A stretch of DNA of 64,000 nucleotides from Streptomyces sp. SCSIO 75703 (lineage in GTDB: Bacteria; Actinomycetota; Actinomycetes; Streptomycetales; Streptomycetaceae), in assembly GCF_036607905.1 (NCBI RefSeq), contig NZ_CP144555.1, forward strand, positions 5,208,001 to 5,272,000, in the 5' to 3' direction. Under the pieces are notes generated by a model. That model was not told where the DNA came from and did not search any database. It saw nothing but the letters and a program-made list of their open reading frames with translations. Positions 61,301 through 64,000 of this stretch are shown here, one piece after another (position 1 is the stretch's first letter; every line of letters begins with the position of its first letter). The position numbers and the translations under genes are program-made.

Positions 61301-63505
61301 ATGGCCGACCCCTCCAGCTACCGCCCCAGGCCGGGTGAGATCCCGGACTCCCCGGGGGTGTACAGGTTCCGTGACGAGCACCGACGGGTGATCTACGTCG
61401 GAAAGGCGAAGAGCCTGCGCCAGCGCCTGGCGAACTATTTCCAGGACCTCGCCGGACTGCACCCGCGTACGCGCACCATGGTCACCACGGCCGCCTCCGT
61501 GGAGTGGACGGTGGTGTCCACGGAGGTCGAGGCGCTCCAGCTGGAGTACTCCTGGATCAAGGAGTACGACCCCCGGTTCAACGTCAAGTACCGCGACGAC
61601 AAGAGCTACCCGTACCTCGCGGTGACGATGAACGAGGAGTTCCCCCGGGTGCAGGTCATGCGGGGCCAGAAGAAGAAGGGCGTGCGCTACTTCGGGCCGT
61701 ACGGGCACGCCTGGGCGATCCGCGACACGGTCGACCTGCTGCTGCGGGTCTTCCCGGTGCGCACCTGCTCGGCCGGCGTCTTCAAGAACGCCGCGCGCAC
61801 CGGCCGCCCCTGCCTCCTCGGCTACATCGGCAAGTGCTCGGCACCCTGCGTGGAGCGGATCTCCGCCGAGGGCCACCGGGAGCTGGCGGAGGAGTTCTGC
61901 GACTTCATGGCCGGCCGCACCGGCACCTACCTGCGCCGCCTGGAGGCGCGAATGGGGGAGGCGGCCGAGGAGATGGAGTACGAGCGCGCGGCTCGCCTGC
62001 GGGACGACATCGGGGCCCTGCGGAAGGCCATGGAGAAGAGCGCGGTCGTGCTCGCCGACGCGACCGACGCCGACCTGATCGCCGTCGCCGAGGACGAGCT
62101 GGAGGCGGCGGTCCAGATCTTCCACGTGCGCGGCGGACGCGTCCGGGGCCAGCGCGGCTGGGTCACCGACAAGGTCGAGGAGGTCACCACCGCCGCCCTC
62201 GTCGAGCACGCCCTCCAGCAGCTCTACGGGGAGGAGAGCGGGGACGCCGTGCCCCGTGAGGTGCTGGTCCCGGCCCTGCCCGAGCCGGTGGAGCCGGTGC
62301 AGCAGTGGCTGACGGACCGGCGCGGTTCGGGCGTGTCGCTGCGCATTCCGCAGCGTGGCGACAAGAAGGCCCTCATGGAGACGGTGCAGCGCAACGCGCA
62401 GCAGGCGCTCGTCCTGCACAAGACCAAGCGCGCCTCCGACCTCACCACGCGTTCGCGTGCCCTGGAGGAGATCGCCGACGCGCTGGGTCTGGACAGCGCG
62501 CCGCTGCGCATCGAGTGCTACGACGTCTCGCACCTCCAGGGCGACGACGTGGTCGCCTCCATGGTCGTCTTCGAGGACGGGCTGGCCCGCAAGAGCGAGT
62601 ACCGGCGGTTCCAGATCAAGGGCTTCCGGGGGCAGGACGACGTCCGCTCCATGCACGAGGTGATCACCCGTCGCTTCCGCCGCTACCTCGCCGAGAAGGA
62701 ACGGACGGGGGAGTGGGCGGGGCAGGAGCCCGCCGGGGACGGGGCCGGGGACCCGCACGGCGGCCCGGCCGGACCGCCCGCCGCCGGGGGCGCACCGGCC
62801 GCCCCGCCCGGGGACACGCCCGTCGCCGTTCCCGGCGCCCCGTCGGCCCCCGGGAACGGCGGGGCCGGCGCCCCGGCGGGCGGCGGCCCGGAAGGGCTCA
62901 AGGACGAGGACGGGCGGCCCCGGCGGTTCGCCTACCCGCCCCAGCTCGTCGTCGTCGACGGCGGGCAGCCGCAGGTCGCGGCGGCGCAGCGGGCCCTGGA
63001 CGAGCTGGGCATCGACGACATCGCCGTGTGCGGGCTGGCCAAGCGGCTGGAGGAGGTCTGGCTGCCCGGCGACGACGACCCGGTCGTCCTGCCCCGCACG
63101 AGCGAGGGACTGTACCTGCTCCAGCGGGTCCGGGACGAGGCACACCGCTTCGCCATCGCCTACCAGCGCGCCAAACGCGCCAAGCGCTTCCGCTCGGGCC
63201 CCCTCGACGACGTGCCCGGACTGGGGGAGACCCGTAAGCAGGCGCTCCTCAAACACTTCGGTTCGGTGAAGAAACTCCGGTCGGCGACGATCGACCAGAT
63301 CTGCGAGGTACCCGGTATAGGACGCAAGACGGCCGAGACCGTCGCGGTGGCCCTCGCGGGGGCCGCGCCGGCCGCGCCCGCCGTGAACACGGCCACCGGA
63401 GAGATCATGGAAGACGAGGACGGGGCACCCGAGACGACGGCGGATGCCCCGGGGGAGCCCGTGTCCGCGGGCACCCCGGACGAACGACGGGGGCAGGAGA
63501 GATGA
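61301..63505 (+). CDS. uvrC: Excinuclease ABC subunit UvrC
   Basis: A 734-aa dual-incision nuclease of excision repair. The N-terminal GIY-YIG domain begins DSPGVYRFRDEHRRVIYVGKAKSLRQRL (about 17-44); a Cys-rich segment is CLLGYIGKCSAPC; the UVR motif that meets UvrB is near 210-240; the RNase H-like nuclease includes ECYDVSHLQGDDVVASMVVFEDG; and the C-terminal helix-hairpin-helix is VPGLGETRKQALLKHFG...VPGIGRKTAE. A roughly 65-residue Gly/Ala/Pro-rich insertion (about 470-535) splits the RNase H-like domain. The stop overlaps the rapZ ATG (ATGA). Confidence 0.98.
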   Translation: MADPSSYRPRPGEIPDSPGVYRFRDEHRRVIYVGKAKSLRQRLANYFQDLAGLHPRTRTMVTTAASVEWTVVSTEVEALQLEYSWIKEYDPRFNVKYRDDKSYPYLAVTMNEEFPRVQVMRGQKKKGVRYFGPYGHAWAIRDTVDLLLRVFPVRTCSAGVFKNAARTGRPCLLGYIGKCSAPCVERISAEGHRELAEEFCDFMAGRTGTYLRRLEARMGEAAEEMEYERAARLRDDIGALRKAMEKSAVVLADATDADLIAVAEDELEAAVQIFHVRGGRVRGQRGWVTDKVEEVTTAALVEHALQQLYGEESGDAVPREVLVPALPEPVEPVQQWLTDRRGSGVSLRIPQRGDKKALMETVQRNAQQALVLHKTKRASDLTTRSRALEEIADALGLDSAPLRIECYDVSHLQGDDVVASMVVFEDGLARKSEYRRFQIKGFRGQDDVRSMHEVITRRFRRYLAEKERTGEWAGQEPAGDGAGDPHGGPAGPPAAGGAPAAPPGDTPVAVPGAPSAPGNGGAGAPAGGGPEGLKDEDGRPRRFAYPPQLVVVDGGQPQVAAAQRALDELGIDDIAVCGLAKRLEEVWLPGDDDPVVLPRTSEGLYLLQRVRDEAHRFAIAYQRAKRAKRFRSGPLDDVPGLGETRKQALLKHFGSVKKLRSATIDQICEVPGIGRKTAETVAVALAGAAPAAPAVNTATGEIMEDEDGAPETTADAPGEPVSAGTPDERRGQER

Positions 63506-64000
63506 CCGAGCACGACACACAGCCCACACCGGAGCGGACCCCGCGCACGACCGGCGAGGACGCGGGTCCAGGGACCGCCCGGCCCGACGGGCGCCACGAC
63601 AACGGAGCACACGTGAGTACGGGCAACGAGACAGCCGGGACGCACGACACGGGCATCCCCGAGCTGGTGATCATCTCCGGTATGTCCGGAGCCGGCCGCT
63701 CGACGGCGGCGAAGTGTCTGGAGGACCTCGGCTGGTTCGTCGTCGACAACCTGCCGCCCGCGCTGATCCCCACCATGGTGGAGCTGGGCGCCCGCTCGCA
63801 GGGCAACGTGGCCCGCATCGCGGTCGTCGTCGACGTCCGCGGCCGGCGCTTCTTCGACAACCTGCGCGAGTCCCTCGCCGACCTCGACTCCCGGGGGGTC
63901 ACCCGGAGGATCGTTTTTCTGGAGTCCTCGGACGAGGCGCTGGTGCGCCGTTTCGAGTCGGTGCGCCGCCCGCATCCCCTCCAGGGCGACGGCCGCATCG
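63502..64000 (+). CDS. rapZ: RNase adapter/nucleotide-binding protein RapZ (5' part)
   Basis: The first 166 codons are in the window; the gene runs past the end. The P-loop region reads GMSGAGRST (residues 60-68) with Arg in place of the usual Lys, followed by VVDNLPPALIPTM and VVVDVRGRRFF, RapZ family hallmarks. The first 50 residues are a polar extension; a GTG at 63613 (VSTGNET) is an alternative start. The ATG overlaps the uvrC stop by 4 nt. In Streptomyces it heads the uvrC-rapZ-yvcK-whiA run (recalled, not seen here). Confidence 0.93.
   Translation, partial: MTEHDTQPTPERTPRTTGEDAGPGTARPDGRHDNGAHVSTGNETAGTHDTGIPELVIISGMSGAGRSTAAKCLEDLGWFVVDNLPPALIPTMVELGARSQGNVARIAVVVDVRGRRFFDNLRESLADLDSRGVTRRIVFLESSDEALVRRFESVRRPHPLQGDGRI

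Overview
The window is a gene-dense, very GC-rich stretch of an actinomycete chromosome, almost certainly Streptomyces. GC-biased third codon positions, frequent GTG starts, a Tat lipoprotein, a WhiJ/AbaA-type regulator locus and the gene families themselves (rpsA, polA, coaE, uvrB/A/C, rapZ) all point there, and the order looks like the conserved Streptomyces core from memory. No CRISPR array, tRNA, rRNA, insertion sequence or prophage was seen.

Layout. Positions 1-6.0 kb hold the end of a regulator gene and a five-gene branched-chain amino-acid ABC transporter operon (livK-livH-livM-livG-livF, minus strand). From 6.9 to 14.3 kb come a PaaI-like thioesterase, a YdeP-type molybdopterin oxidoreductase, polA, a small Arg/Pro-rich ORF and a DUF4184 membrane protein. 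From 14.6 to 24.5 kb lie a secreted lytic transglycosylase, hrpB, a methyltransferase, rpsA with a strong promoter and a structured leader, a PAC2 protein, coaE, a TPR protein and a small membrane protein. From 24.8 to 30.1 kb are a methyltransferase ending in a pentanucleotide repeat, an S4 RNA-binding protein, a family-5-like uracil-DNA glycosylase, prolyl iminopeptidase, a nucleotidyltransferase, a DUF899 protein and a small ORF. From 30.2 to 32.7 kb is a divergent anti-sigma-like ATPase / XRE-DUF5753 / DUF397 locus with three dyads in its promoter region. From 33 to 42.3 kb are an orphan gltD, a uridine-kinase-like protein lacking the P-loop, corA, a frameshifted methyltransferase pseudogene, psuK-psuG, a VOC protein, an MGMT and a secreted glycerophosphodiesterase. 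From 42.6 to 51.7 kb are an MHYT sensor, uvrB, terD, a TerD/FtsK-like fusion, terC behind a yybP-ykoY-type manganese riboswitch, chaA and aroQ. From 51.9 to 64 kb are an MBL hydrolase, a mycothiol-dependent isomerase-like protein, uvrA, a PfkB kinase with a LacI regulator, an array of operator-like palindromes, a Rieske lipoprotein, an HTH protein, uvrC and the start of rapZ.

Themes. DNA repair genes are concentrated here (polA, UDG, MGMT, uvrB, uvrA, uvrC). Many of them, and several neighbours, have a -10-like TAnnnT or CAGGAT hexamer 6-7 nt before the start codon, the usual arrangement for leaderless mRNAs. The most interesting regulatory DNA is (1) a 12-bp-periodic array of LacI-type palindromes at 58835-58932, (2) a Mn2+ riboswitch upstream of terC whose P1 strand can also pair with the ribosome binding site, (3) an rpsA leader hairpin that buries its Shine-Dalgarno, and (4) the triple-dyad divergent promoter of the XRE/DUF397 locus.
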